DNA of 64,000 nt, from contig CM055109.1 of the NCBI GenBank assembly GCA_029204225.1, positions 44,393,054 to 44,457,053 of the forward strand, written 5' to 3'. This stretch comes from Diphasiastrum complanatum. Taxonomy: Eukaryota; Streptophyta; Lycopodiopsida; Lycopodiales; Lycopodiaceae. The position numbers and the translations under genes are program-made. Every line of letters begins with the position of its first letter. Within the stretch, counting starts at the first letter, position 1. The notes under the pieces are model-generated. The model saw only the letters and a list, made by a program, of their open reading frames with translations, searched no databases and was not told the DNA's origin. This document shows positions 1-11,461 of the stretch, one piece after another.

Positions 1-402
1 ATACACCCCAAATGGCACTCTTCAGTAAATGCCTAGCTGGAAACACTTATCAACGCTATCACTTTCAGGATTGTACGTAGGAATCACGAGTACCCATTCT
101 CCGATCAATGCAGCTATCATATGTATCTCTCATAAGTCTTGAAAGATGTTCAGGATGCTATTAAATCAGAATGTTCACAAAAAAAGAGAAAAGAAAATAA
201 AATGGCTGAGGAAAAGTGATCAGACCTCTGAGCTTAAAGTTTAACTCTTCAAAAGTCTTTGTATTTGCTCTAATCAGAAAAATCCAAGCATATTGTCATC
301 GCGTAACTACACCTTGCTAAATTTGATTTTCATATCACTTCAAAAATCTTCCCAAGATTGCAATCCACAATTACAAGATTTGGTTATTCCACATCGATTC
401 CA
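1..402. other. No gene seen
   Basis: AT-rich sequence upstream of the acidic reading frame that starts at 403. I see no ORF with family resemblance, RNA gene or LTR boundary here. It may be leader sequence of the same decayed element. Confidence 0.4.
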
Positions 403-2489
403 ATGGATTGGGATTATGAACAAGAGGATGACAATCAGTCATACTGTGATGACAGTTATGACAATGATGTGGAGGGATAATGGGATCAAGGGGACGATTA
501 CATCGAAGATTATGACCAAGATGACGAAATCGCTGATGACGATCAATATCAAGACCAGAACGACGATTTTGCTAATGATGATTAGTATCAAGACTACAAC
601 GACACTTCTGAACTTGACCATTACTCTGAAGATTTCAACAATGAACAACAAAACGAAGAACAACACGAACCAGTCATTGACGATTTCTCTGCAGACGAAG
701 CAGTTGAACCATTCGATGGTCAGGATGAACTAGAGTTTAATGATGGTGATTATCAAGGTCAAGATCAATTCCAATTTACTACTGAAGATCAGTTTGAAGC
801 GATAAATGTGGATGAGCAACAACAGGTGCAATGTGGAACCGAAGATCACTACGAGCCCATGGATCAATTTTATGATCTTGAAGAACTCAAAAGATGACAT
901 CACCAAGGTGCAGAACAACATTTCGATCATAATGGATAATGTTGACTATGAGGCCTATGAAGATGCCTATGAAAGTGAGAAAATTGACAGAAATGAAGGA
1001 TGTTCTCTCTATGTCACCACGGGTATGATAGGTACATCATTTGCTTACACAAATGATTTTAAGGAGGGAAGGAATATTATTGTGGCAAGTGGAGCAACAA
1101 TTTCCAATCCCTATGTCAATTTTGTGAGAAGTCTAACGCCTTCAACTCAACAACATTGGGTCAACATTCATGCCAAATCAAGTATTAATGTAGACCCTAC
1201 TATCAGTAAAGTGACCAGTGGAACAAAGGAAATATTATATACACTTTTAACTACCATATAGGATAGTACCGAACAAACAAAACAAACATTACAAGAAAGG
1301 TCAGATGGGAAGAAATGTACAACAAGATGGTCGCTCGTTTTGACTCTATCTTGCAATTAGTTGTGGTATTCCACAACAACCAACTGATATTCAAACTACT
1401 AATCATGAATGGTGTACCACTGTTGATGTCTATGAAACAACACTCACTCTAATCCAAGGGCAAACTTCCAAGTCGAAGGAAGATATCGATCGAGATGTTT
1501 TGAGCAAACAAGATCATGAATCTTCTGATGAGGCTGATGATTACGAGGAAGAAAGCAAATTTCTTAATATCGATCTATCTTCCAAGGATACAAAACAATA
1601 TCAGCACAGCACCAATGGACAAGTGGATGAAGACCAATTTGAGAATCCAAATCAAGTCTTGTCCACCGACAGTTGTAGTGATCAGATTGAAGGTCAAAAT
1701 AAAGGGAAATATTATGAGAAAAGCGAACTTCTACAATTACAGTTAAGTCATGGAGTACAATCCAATTGTCTGGAGTTATGCTCTACTCTACAAATCAGGG
1801 GTTATGACCATATTATTGATAATGATCTATATGGAATTATTCCTAAACATGGATCAATTGGGTGGCATAACACTGATTTAAAATTTAAATACCAATACAT
1901 CAACGAGCTTTTTGATGATGAAATTGGTATTAGCATTGCTTCAAGGAAGTCGATATTAAGAGACACATATCAAGATTTGAAGCAAAGTCACACCGGATTA
2001 CCAACTAGTGAGTTTGTGGAATTGACGCAAGGAGTTGGTGCAGAATTATCCAATCTTCTTGCGTTGGATGATGTCATCAATCCTATCAACAAGGAAAATA
2101 GGTTGACATGGGAACTGAATTCAAGACTGTCAAACTCCTTGTGTACAATCCAAATGTGGAATGCTTGCATTTATTGAATGCAATGGAGCTTCAAAATGAA
2201 ATCAAGATCATTCATTATGAAGTGGTACATAAGGCAACAACAACACTAGATGCAGGGATAAAAAAAGACGCATCTGGAATTGGATAGCCTATCCAATCAA
2301 GGGAGATACTGGGGAAGAAGACTATCAAATGTCTTGTTGCTTGGATCATGTCAACCCATGCAGAATTAATGCAACTTGAGGCTTTCATGTGTTTCGTCAA
2401 TCTCTTCTTCAGTGAACTTACCAAACCTATGGGATCAGTTGTAGATCAAAGGTTCTTTATGAAGAATTCTCTTTGCAACCTTGTTCTAC
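403..2489 (+). pseudogene. Decayed acidic coding sequence, probably part of a retroelement
   Basis: An ATG at 403 opens a frame very rich in Asp, Glu, Gln and Tyr (it begins MDWDYEQEDD). It runs to a TGA at 895-897 with in-frame stops at 478 and 583. The protein-like reading then continues in the second frame to about 1260 and in the third frame from about 1342 to the stop at 2175-2177 (the part around DEADDYEEESKF is again acidic). After a further shift it continues at about 2160-2489. One long reading spread over all three frames with internal stops means an old broken gene, not several small genes. I recognise no domain. An LTR-like start with a purine tract lies about 200 bp downstream, so this may be the body of a non-autonomous or poorly conserved LTR element. 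A decayed host gene is the alternative. Confidence 0.5.
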
Positions 2490-2687
2490 GACAATAAGCA
2501 GAGGCAGCAAAAAAAATGATGAACAGTAGATGGCTAGTAACAAGAATAATACAAGAAAAGATGTTTCTTATTCAAGGTGGCCAAATATTCTTCGACTAGC
2601 ACCAAAGGATTCATGAATCATGGCACTCAACAAAGAGCTACATGGTCTTTATTTTTTAGGGCAAAAATGCATAAAGTATGGGGAGTG

Positions 2688-3130
2688 TCATGTGCTACAT
2701 GTAATTAGCCCATGAGCTTACGAATGAATTGCCAAATATGGCGATGGAGCTAAAGTAGACTAGAATTAGTCATTAGGATAGTTAATAAAGTGGCTCGAAC
2801 AACCTCGCTATATTTGTAAATAGCGGACTTGTAATAATGGTTGTAAGGCCCAAATTAGCCAAATAAGCCCCCAAATTTATAAGAGAGGCACAAATGACCA
2901 CTATAAATAGCTGAGGTCGTGCTAAATCTAGAGGCTATTGTTTTTTTTGTAATTTTGAGTTTTATGAGATCTTGGAGCTCCTCTTTGAGATCTTTCTTGA
3001 AGGAGAGAGTGCTTCATATGCCTAAAATCACATGAGAGCTATGATCATGCTCTAGAATCAGGCCCCTATCCTTTGAATGATCTCTATTCATTAAAAATGG
3101 AACCTTACTTTGCCTAATTTGGTGAAGTTT
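2688..3130 (+). mobile_element. Probable 3' LTR (end uncertain)
   Basis: The purine-rich tract TATGGGGAG is followed at 2688 by TGTCATGTGC, the usual polypurine tract plus TG start of a 3' LTR. A TATA-like CTATAAATAG lies near 2902-2911, which fits an LTR promoter. No matching 5' LTR was found and the right boundary is a guess. It would belong to the decayed acidic body just upstream. Confidence 0.4.
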
Positions 3131-3884
3131 GGCTACATTTGTCTAGTTTCTTGATTTTTGGCTAATTTTCTTGATTTCTTGCATTTCCATTATAATTTGA
3201 TGTTAATGAATGGATTAGATGTCTGAATGCTAAGGTTGGCACATGACACTGACAAAGAGGCTGTGGAAGGTTTATAATCTCTGCTAGCAGTAGCATCTCT
3301 TAGGGCCAAGGCAAGCTTCAAATCCAGCTGCGTTTTGACTCTTGCCCGGGCTATATCAAAAAGATGTAGCCCAAGGTTGTTACTGGGGCTCTTTTCTTCA
3401 ATGCACTTATCAATGTTCTGGAGATGATCTCGGCCCCAATTGTACATATTATGTTGGCCCTCGTGGGATTCACCCAACATGGCAAATTTCTACAAAGGAA
3501 TCCTCATCAGGTGTGCCCTCCTTCTATGTGTATACTTCGTGAGGTACGCACAGGCAGCTGCTAATTCTTTGCACTTGATGGCTTCCAACAAGATACCATC
3601 TTTATTTTTTCACTTGTCTACAATGGTGTCGAGGAACTTGGCATATGGCTGCTGCAACATGTTGGTCAGCTTCTTGGGTTTCTCCTTGTGTCCACTTGGA
3701 AATCCAAAAGCAGTGAGGCTGCTGCCAACGAGATAGACATACAGCTGAAAGTTCTACAAGTCAATTCGGAATGTCATCAGTTTATCGTGGAACATGAGAT
3801 ACAAGCTCTGATATCCCTTCCACTTGGGAATGTCGACATCTAGCCCTTGGGAGTTTCGGCTTGTGTGTACCACTGTCGATTGTA
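3131..3884. other. Intergenic, no gene recognised
   Basis: Short open frames exist on both strands (for example a 96-codon minus-strand frame at 3190-3480), but none shows a recognisable domain or a start context that sets it apart from chance. Confidence 0.4.
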
Positions 3885-4740
3885 ACCCGTCGGATGCAAA
3901 GAACAGATGCAATGTCGGATACAGAAACAAAAATTTTTGTCGGGCGTAAATGTAAAAATGGTGTTGGATACAAATTCAAAAACAGTGTTGGAAACTCTGT
4001 CAGATGTAAAGGAGAAAGTCGGATGTATATGTGCAGACTTTGTCGGTTGTAAAAAGGTGTTGTAGGATGTAAAAAAAGAGGTAAAGTCTTTCGGATGAAA
4101 ATGAAGGTAAGGTAGGATTTAAAAAGTGGTATTAACTTGGCAAAAACTATAATGAAACTAGAAACGGTGTGGTAGTGGATGCTAAACGTAGAAAAGATAG
4201 AAGTTTTTTGGAAAAAAATAGACTTTCATAAGAGGTTGAAATTTCGTAGGTTTTGTGCCATGCGGATGGATGGGTGTGTGGTAGTTATGGAGCATCGAAT
4301 ATATGGTAGTGTGATTGATGGCTGTCAGTTTGCACGAAAAATCACCTGAATCGGATCATAGATAGCAAAGGTCGCCAGAAATTTACCAATCAGACATGAA
4401 CGCTCTTGAAAATGGTGTGAAGAGAAAATGACATGGGCGTCCGACGTATTTATAAAACAATTTAGGTCAGGCATCGGATGTAGTATCAGCTGTATATCAT
4501 TGGTTGAAATGGGTTGTCAGATCTAAAGATGGTCGTCGGATGTAAATCCGTTGGATGTACTAGAGAGTTCTGATCGTCGGATCTGAACATCGGATGTAAA
4601 CTGTTAGATGCACAGTTAGGTGTAGTCGTCGGGCATACTATTGAATCTTAATCAGTTATGGCATCGGAGGTAGGTTGTCGGATGCATCGTCGGATGCACT
4701 TTTGAACCTACTGTTGGTTGTACCTTCGGATGTAAAACTT
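3885..4740. repeat. Irregular array of TCGGATGTA-like motifs
   Basis: The 9-mer TCGGATGTA and near variants (TCGGATGCA, TCGGATACA, TTGGATGTA, TCAGATCTA, TCGGGCGTA) recur many times over about 850 bp, usually followed by AA or AAA. Spacing varies between about 10 and 80 bp, so it is neither a clean microsatellite nor a fixed-period minisatellite. It lies downstream of the stop codon of the minus-strand gypsy integrase at 4932-5846, where that element's 3' untranslated region or LTR would be. The motif list is by eye; I did not compute a count or consensus. Confidence 0.6.
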
Positions 4741-4931
4741 GGAGTAATTTTTTTATTTTTGTTTCAAGTGTAAAATCTATGGTCTTCTAGAAAAACTTGG
4801 GTAGATATATACATCGAAAAACACTATGAAAAAGGAGTAGTTTAGAACAGAATATACAAGATGGTGGATGAGGTAAAAATGGAAAGGAAGAAATTGACAA
4901 AAATGGAAGGTAAAATAACCCAAAAGTACAT

Positions 4932-5846
4932 TTACATAGGGCTCACCGCAAAGGTATCTTTATAGTACTTCCGTAGTCGGCTACCATTGACCAATGTATC
5001 TAGGGGTATGCCTTCTAACGTTTCTAACTGCACTGCACCGTTCGTAAAGATTTTCTTTACAACGTAAGGGCCTTGGCTACGGAATTTCAATTTCCCAGGA
5101 TGGACTTTCGAGGATGTGTGAAGTAAAAGTTTATCACCGTCACGAATGTTCTTAGTCCTGACATGATGATCATGCCAAGCCTTTTTTCGTCTCTTATGAA
5201 CCAACTGTGCGTGATAAGTCACATAGTTTTGTCAACATAAAGAGTCTATTCTGAACTTGGTATTGATAAGAACTATCATCACACAAGTCAGTGGCATATG
5301 CTAAAGTGACGTGTAGGGAAGGAATTAGAAATTCTGCTGGCATAACAGCCTCTTGGCCATACAACAGTTCAAATGGTGTTTTCCATTCTGTGGCTCGTTT
5401 CGACGTTGTTCTATATGCCTAGATAGCAGAAAATAATTTTGTTTCCCAGTCTGTTCTACTTGTTTCCACTATCTTGGTTAAAACCTTGCAAATCATTTTA
5501 TTTGTAGATTCAACTTGCCCATTGCATCTAGGATAGTACGGGGTACTTTTTCGATGTATAACGAAGTAATGAGTTAATAAACTATTGATTACTTCATTAA
5601 GGAAATGAGAACCATGATTACTTACAATTTCTATTGGACAGCCGAATCGAGTGATAATGTTTTCATAGAGGAAACGTGCTACGATTTTTGCGTCTGCTTT
5701 TCGTGTTGCTCTAGCCTCTATCCATTTTGTTGCATAATCGGTGGCAATCAGAACGTATCGTGATTGTGTGCCACGTGCCGCTGGACCAATAGGGCCAACA
5801 AAATCAATACCCCATTTGTGAAATGCTTCACTTTCAAGTATTGAAG
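4932..5846 (-). mobile_element. Ty3-gypsy integrase fragment (Tat/Athila-like), inactive
   Basis: On the minus strand the translation gives the integrase core of a Ty3-gypsy element. It shows GIDFVGPIGPA with the first catalytic Asp, TDYATKWIEA, then IVSNHGSHFLN, and VESTNK with the catalytic Glu. The second catalytic residue, Asp in the usual SDxGxxF, reads Asn here, and a frame break near 5222-5240 separates the core from the C-terminal part. That C-terminal part (RDGDKLLLHTS, KLKFRSQGPYVV, NGSRLRKYY) is the usual integrase tail of this group, and the frame ends at 4932. The style (YATKWIEA, no chromodomain) resembles the Tat/Athila branch. No reverse transcriptase is attached, so this is a dead 3' fragment. 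Confidence 0.85.
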
Positions 5847-7279
5847 TAAGGAAATTGTGGTCCTAAGAGGGTTATTGCCATCATCTTAAAATACAAGGTT
5901 ATTATTGTTAATTAGTGATTGTGTTCATGAACAAATGTAGCTCTAGAAATCCCCCCATCTAGGCAAAACACTCCATGGAGGTCTACATCATAAAGCACGG
6001 GCCTTGAATGTGAGGTGCCCATCCAATGCTGCATGTAAAGTCACTTAAGTGAGAGTATCATTTAAAGGGCCCACTACTCAGGCTCAGGTTAAGTAGCACC
6101 CCTGTAGGTTAAGTGGCACTCTTTTAGTTAACTGGGAATTTGGAACCCTTGCATGATGGCACTCATTTAATGCCGTTGAGTGACCTAGTTGAATGTGTGT
6201 AGTAGCTCTTCCCCATGGACATGAAACGACTTCTTTTTCCCCTCCATCCATGCTGAATTTGGGTCCCCATGGAAACTACAAAACCTTTCTTTGGTGAATA
6301 GTGCCTTCAAACGGCCCTTCTACCCACCCTCTCAATCCAATCTTGACAAGAATTGCTTATCGGGTCCGTACTTGGAATCATATTCCATGGGGAAGAGCTA
6401 CGACCTCCTACTAGGATGGCTGGACAATGGGACATCACAATTCGGGATGATCCTGGGACCTGTAGTAGTGTTTTCAAAACTAGAAACTAGATTGATATAG
6501 CAAAAGATTTTATCTATTAAGAGCTAGCCTCATCTTTACTGCGGATCCAGGGACAATTGTTCTTCAACAACAATTGTTTTCCAACAAAAACAATTTGAGA
6601 AGTTAATTAACTGTCATAATGATTATAGCTTCAACTACATACAGGTAAAGACACAGCTTGATCTTGCTTACATCAATCAGGTAATGTCCTTGTTAGTGCA
6701 CAACTCTGAGGCTATACCCTTGAGTAAGAAATGCCTCCTCTGATCAAATGTGACAGATGTCTTTTATTGTGGCGGTCCCAAAATAAAATCAAACTGTTCT
6801 GCTGTAAGGCGTCGCAGACTGTGGAATCTGGATGGTGCTGGTAGCGTCCAAAAACGCAGACATTTGCTGACTATGATATAATTCAGAAGCGCGGGAGTTG
6901 CCATGTTTCTTACTGCTTCAAAAAACGCGGACCTGGGTTTTTCTTTGAATTGTTATTATTGCAGGATTGGCACGCATCAGGCTATTTTGTCTGTTCCTCG
7001 TTCCTTCCAGTTGATGTGCGAGTTACATCATACATACGATTGTGCACGCGCACCGTTCTGGGTTTTGGACTCTGGGGATGAGTCGTAATTTGTAACGTGG
7101 TGGATGATCATTGATCAGCATATGTCCGCGCAGCTTTTTGATGGCATGCAAGACACTGGACAGTACTACTTGTGTAGGTAGCGCATGGAGTGTGGCTGGC
7201 CTGGGACTCGTGAAGGTGATGAATGCAACGGCCAATGAAGAGAGGCTGTACCTCTGTGCATTATTGCAAGAACTGTACT
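5847..7279. other. Intergenic, no gene recognised
   Basis: No domain-like translation, RNA gene or element boundary was found. The longest open frames (for example 6291-6500 plus and 7023-7235 minus) look like chance frames. Confidence 0.4.
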
Positions 7280-7494
7280 GGAAACCAAGAAATTCGTGCT
7301 ATAACATGCTTTAATTGTGATGGTTTGAGAATTTGTTCTGGCATGAAATGAAAAAATGTCATTTGAGTAAAGATTGGATGAGAAATTAGAATATTTGGTG
7401 CTATAACACAAAGGCCACGCTTTGACTGTGGTGTTTTAAGAATTTGTTCTTGTTTGGAATGAAGAAATTGTCATTTGAGTAAAGATTTGGATGA
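7280..7494 (+). repeat. Degenerate tandem duplication, about 110-bp period
   Basis: Two diverged copies lie side by side. Both contain GTGCTATAACA, then a GTG(A/G)TG(G/T)TTT stretch leading to AGAATTTGTTCT, then TGTCATTTGAGTAAAGATT. The first spans about 7280-7387 and the second about 7388-7494. No coding content is seen. Confidence 0.6.
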
Positions 7495-7539
7495 TAATCG
7501 ATTAGTCATTTTGCAAAATGTTGTGTAGTCTCAATAATT

Positions 7540-8110
7540 TGAATTTTGTGATTTCAAATTTTACCATTGACAAGTTTTCTATTCAGTGACCGCTATTTCA
7601 CAAATCTAATAGTCATGTCAATCATGACCTAAAAAGCCTTCATCTTTATAATTTAGTATTTACAAATTTACGATGAGAATTTCTATATTTGGTTACAGTA
7701 TTGATGGCTTCAAATTTTCGACAATTGCAGTCAAACTTTTGATAGTTTTAGACTTGAGCATTTACAATCTTACAATCAATATTCACAAAAAGTATGCATG
7801 AATTTCAAAATAGTAAATTCAAAGTATTCACAATTTGAAAGTGTACCATTATAATCTCATGAAAGTAGTTTGAATTTCACAATTTCACGATCAAATTCAC
7901 AAGACAATCATGATTTGTATAGTTGCATACTTACAATTTTACAATCTATATTCACAAATTGGATAATCATTATCCATGGAAGTAATGACAGCTTCCATAC
8001 TTCATTATTCATGATGGTAGTTTAAAAAAATTCATGATTCAATATTTGAGATTTCACAATTCACAAAAGTCATCAATTAATATTCTTGATCATTACATTA
8101 TATTTTCAGT
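7540..8110. repeat. AT-rich stretch with recurring TTCACAATT-type motifs
   Basis: Short words such as ATTCACAA, TTTACAAT and TTCACAATTT recur with irregular spacing across about 570 bp of AT-rich DNA. It may be a degenerate low-complexity repeat. No reading frame is supported. Confidence 0.35.
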
Positions 8111-8934
8111 GTAGTGTAGGTGAATGCATGTAAAAGATTTTTATCCATGGATTTACAATAGGCTATGGCAGCATTTCTTTGTTATAAAAGCAAGACCTTA
8201 TCCTTTGTTAAAAATAGTAGAATCAATTCTTGATGCTTGTATGAATCTCCCTAAGCTAATTAGATGTGAGGTTAGACCAGAATTTTATAGAGTATGAAAT
8301 ATGTGCACAAAAACTTGGAATAAATACTATATGTTTGACATTGATTGAAGCCCACAACAAGCCCATGAAGTTTTGAAAATTTAAGTGCAATTGTAGGCAG
8401 TCATCAGAAGAGAAATATATTGTTAATAAACATAGTATGAGAGAGATAAACTTTTGCACATCCCACATACAATGTAAGGTGGTATACATACTTTTAGCAT
8501 TGTCTCTACAAGTATTCTCAATACAAAGTTTGAAATGATCGAGGGAAAAAGAAGCATAAGTGTCTACCATGAACAAAAAAGTAAAGATCACAAAAAATGA
8601 TCAGAAGTACCATGATGTAAGTTTGAATGGTATCAAGAATGACTACTTCATGAGTTCCTCTCTATTTCCTTTTAGAGCTGGCTAGATTGATCAACCTACT
8701 CCATACATTAAGGGATTTGATCCTATAATGTAGGAAATCATCACCAAACAAACTTGACCAACCCTATGAACATTATCTAACCTACTCTAGTGTATATTCA
8801 CACGTGGCACCATGGCCTCACACATGTGGGACCCACCAATATACATATTTACATGGTTTTATTAATCTAGATCTGCCAATTTTGGCAATTTTTCACATTA
8901 GATACATTAGTAGGTCTTTGAGAGATACTCTTAT
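8111..8934. other. Intergenic, no gene recognised
   Basis: A 111-codon minus-strand open frame (8256-8591) has no recognisable domain. Nothing else is supported. Confidence 0.35.
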
Positions 8935-9565
8935 GTCACAAGTCAAATCAAGAGGTTCTTTGGTATCATGATAGACGAATCGACTGATTTGACTACTGAA
9001 AAACATTTGATTATTTAAGTCTCTTTCATTCAAGGTCATTCTCCTAGATTTGCTTATTTTGGATTGTGCAATGTAAAGGATTGGATGAGACAGGGGCATG
9101 TTTGCATGACATATTGATAGAATCATTGAAGGAGGTTGATTTGTCATTGATAAATTGTGTGAGCTTTGGTTCAGATGGTGCTTCCGTTATGATAGGCTCA
9201 CAGCATGGTATTGCCACTCTATTAAAAAGAAATTGTCTTTTTTGACATTGTATTTGTATTGCACATAGGTGACTGACACGGTTGATTCTCTTATGAGGAT
9301 TTCTATTGAAGGTCCAGAATTGGAGAATGTTGATTTATCACAAGCGATCGTAGCATGGAGGAATGATCCACTAACAAAACGACATATTTATGAGTGACCA
9401 TTGACTTATGGCGTTACCATTGATGATGAAGGTTTTGTTAATTTTGTTTGTTTCAAACATGTTTACTTCATCTCTAAATTTATTGTTAGATTATTGTTGG
9501 CAATGCTGATTTTAAATGATGTGGGGACAAAGCTCTTATGGGTTTTGGATATCGATGTGCTTAAG
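8935..9565 (+). pseudogene. hAT-like (ZNF862/DUF4371-type) transposase relic
   Basis: The translation shows FFGIMIDESTDLTTEKHL, then FGLCNVKD, then FGSDGASVMIGSQHGIATLL and CICIAHR. These are the ordered landmarks of the transposase-derived ZNF862/DUF4371 proteins (a DEST-D motif, SDGASVM, then HC-x-AHR). The C-terminal landmark SLMRISIEGPEL follows directly in another frame from about 9280, so the middle of the protein is deleted. In-frame stops (for example after EKHLII) and frame changes make it a pseudogene. Terminal inverted repeats were not found. Confidence 0.75.
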
Positions 9566-10675
9566 CCTTTTTTTTAATTGATTTTCTTTAGTAAGTTATC
9601 TTCTTGCATGTGCTTAACTAAATATTGTTTGATTGCCAAAATGTAACAATTTGCTCCATGTGCTTATTATGCATGAATTTCAATGTTGTGTTTATTTTTT
9701 TTAAAAAAGTAAAAATGATTTTTATTTATTTGCAAATTCTTGTTTCTTTACGATTGGATTTTGATTGATGTGTATTACATTCATAATAGTTGTTGTTCTA
9801 TATAAGTATTTTGTGATAATTTTTTGATGGTTATTGTATTTTGTTACACTCATTTTTATTGCATTTGATTGAGATAGATAAAACTGGATGTGGTACATTG
9901 TTTGTGAGCTGTGATTCATCAAAGCGCACATCTCTGAGGCCAAACACAAAGAAGTTCGGATGTCTTTGAGTGGTCATTAAGAGTAATTTTGAGAGGCAAA
10001 TTTTACCTTTGTCATATTCAATCCAAAGTCATGATTTGATTGAGAATAAAAAGTTTTACAAATATAGTATGAAGTAATGCGAATTGTCTTTTTAGCCCAA
10101 TTTGACAACTGAACATTGAAAGGTACGAAGCGTTCAAAAGTACATATATTCATTTTGAACATTGGGAAGCATGATAAGTGCTTAGAAGCTCAAGTATTCC
10201 AATTGAATGCTAGGAAGCATTCAAGGGTGCATAGTACACGTCAACGATTGATTTGTGAGGTAATACTTTGGTTTATTATTATTATTATTATTATCATTTT
10301 GTATTGTCTTGCTTAAAGAGCAAAACTATAATGTTTATGTTCTAATTTAATATTCAAAATTACTCTTTTAAAGGTAAATGTCTTTGGTTCATTGTTTTCA
10401 AATTCAATGACTTGCACAATCACATACTTTTTTTACAAGGATAACAATTAGATCATTATGTATCGTGTTGAAATTGAGACCACATGGCAACTTCTGAAAT
10501 TTAAGGTTATACTTTTCATAAGTAAAAAATCTAGAAACATTAGGTCATTTAAGCGTTGAAACTAGGACCAATAGGGTTTTTTAGCCCGAGTTTGAAAGAA
10601 ACCTACAAATTTCATTAGTAGGTTGAAAAAATGATTTCTAGTGACCCCTTCATTTTTGTTTGCGTACATGATTAA
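9566..10675. other. Intergenic, no gene recognised
   Basis: AT-rich DNA with a short ATT trinucleotide run near 10272-10295 and no convincing coding frame. Confidence 0.4.
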
Positions 10676-10999
10676 GCAACTAGTGGTTGTTATATACAAC
10701 ATATATGTCTAACCTACCAATGCAATTTAGAGAGTTACGAGCTAAGCTCCTTAGATGTAACTACAGTGGTTGGGACTCGAGACTGCACCTTTCCGGTGTC
10801 TGTCAACAACTCTACCCATACAGTGCAATTTATAGAGTTATGAGCTAAGTTCCTTAGATGTAACTACAGTGGTTGGGACTCGAGAGTTATGAGCTAAGTT
10901 CCTTAGAGGGAACTACAGTGGTTGGGACTTGAGACTCCACCTTTCGGGTGGCATCAACAACTCTACCCATACATCTCGCTCCCATGAACAACCCCTTCA
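10676..10999 (-). repeat. tRNA-derived SINE-like repeat, internally duplicated
   Basis: Read on the minus strand, this starts near 10999 and contains TATGGGTAGAGTTGTTGA, like a tRNA A box. It then has GTCTCGAGTCCCAACC, close to the B box GGTTCGANTCC, and a tail resembling GTTGTATATAACAACCACTAGTTG. The A-box-like part appears at about 10801-10817 and 10955-10973. B-box-like parts appear at 10768-10783, about 10870-10885 and about 10920-10935, so the copy carries at least one internal tandem duplication. The same head, A/B boxes and tail recur at 29684-29876, which supports a dispersed family and not a single tRNA relic. SINE is the best reading; a terminal-repeat miniature element is less likely because the ends are not inverted. 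Confidence 0.5.
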
Positions 11000-11461
11000 T
11001 TTGAAAGATGTCACACGATTTTAATTATCCAAGGCCAGGCTCCAGGGGCCAAGATTTTGGACAGAAGCACAGATGAGAGGCATGCGAGGCGGTCATCGTG
11101 TTCGGACAAGCCCAGAGACCCCCCCCCCGCCCCGGGTGGGCCCGTGGGCCTTCCGTCATTTCTTTTTTAATAATCGCTTAATCAAATACTAAATGCGGTG
11201 ATCTATCCATTCAATTCAAATACATTTCAAAACTCGGAAGCTCCACTCTTCTGTCAGTAAACGATTCAAATGCGAACAGCGAAGAGAGCTGAGCTGCTGT
11301 CTCTCGATGCAATCTGCCATCTCACTCGATCTCGGCAACTCCTTCCAAATCTGCATTCACCAGTCTAAGGCAGAAGCAGGACAGGCAGGAATAGGACTAG
11401 GACTCTGCCAGTTGAGGGCATTCATTGGGTTATTGATTGATTGAGGAAGGAGTGAGAAGTA
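11000..11461 (+). promoter_or_regulatory. Probable promoter and 5' UTR of the gene at 11462
   Basis: A GC-rich patch with a C/G homopolymer run (about 11121-11150) is followed by TTTTTTAATAATCG and then by a C-poor leader to the ATG at 11462. No TATA box can be named with confidence. The leader has no long competing frame. Confidence 0.35.

Noticed and set aside
10739-10830. Possible tRNA gene on the minus strand
   Set aside because: A- and B-box-like sequences are present but no cloverleaf with an acceptor stem could be formed, and the same sequence recurs at 29.7 kb with a poly(A) tail.
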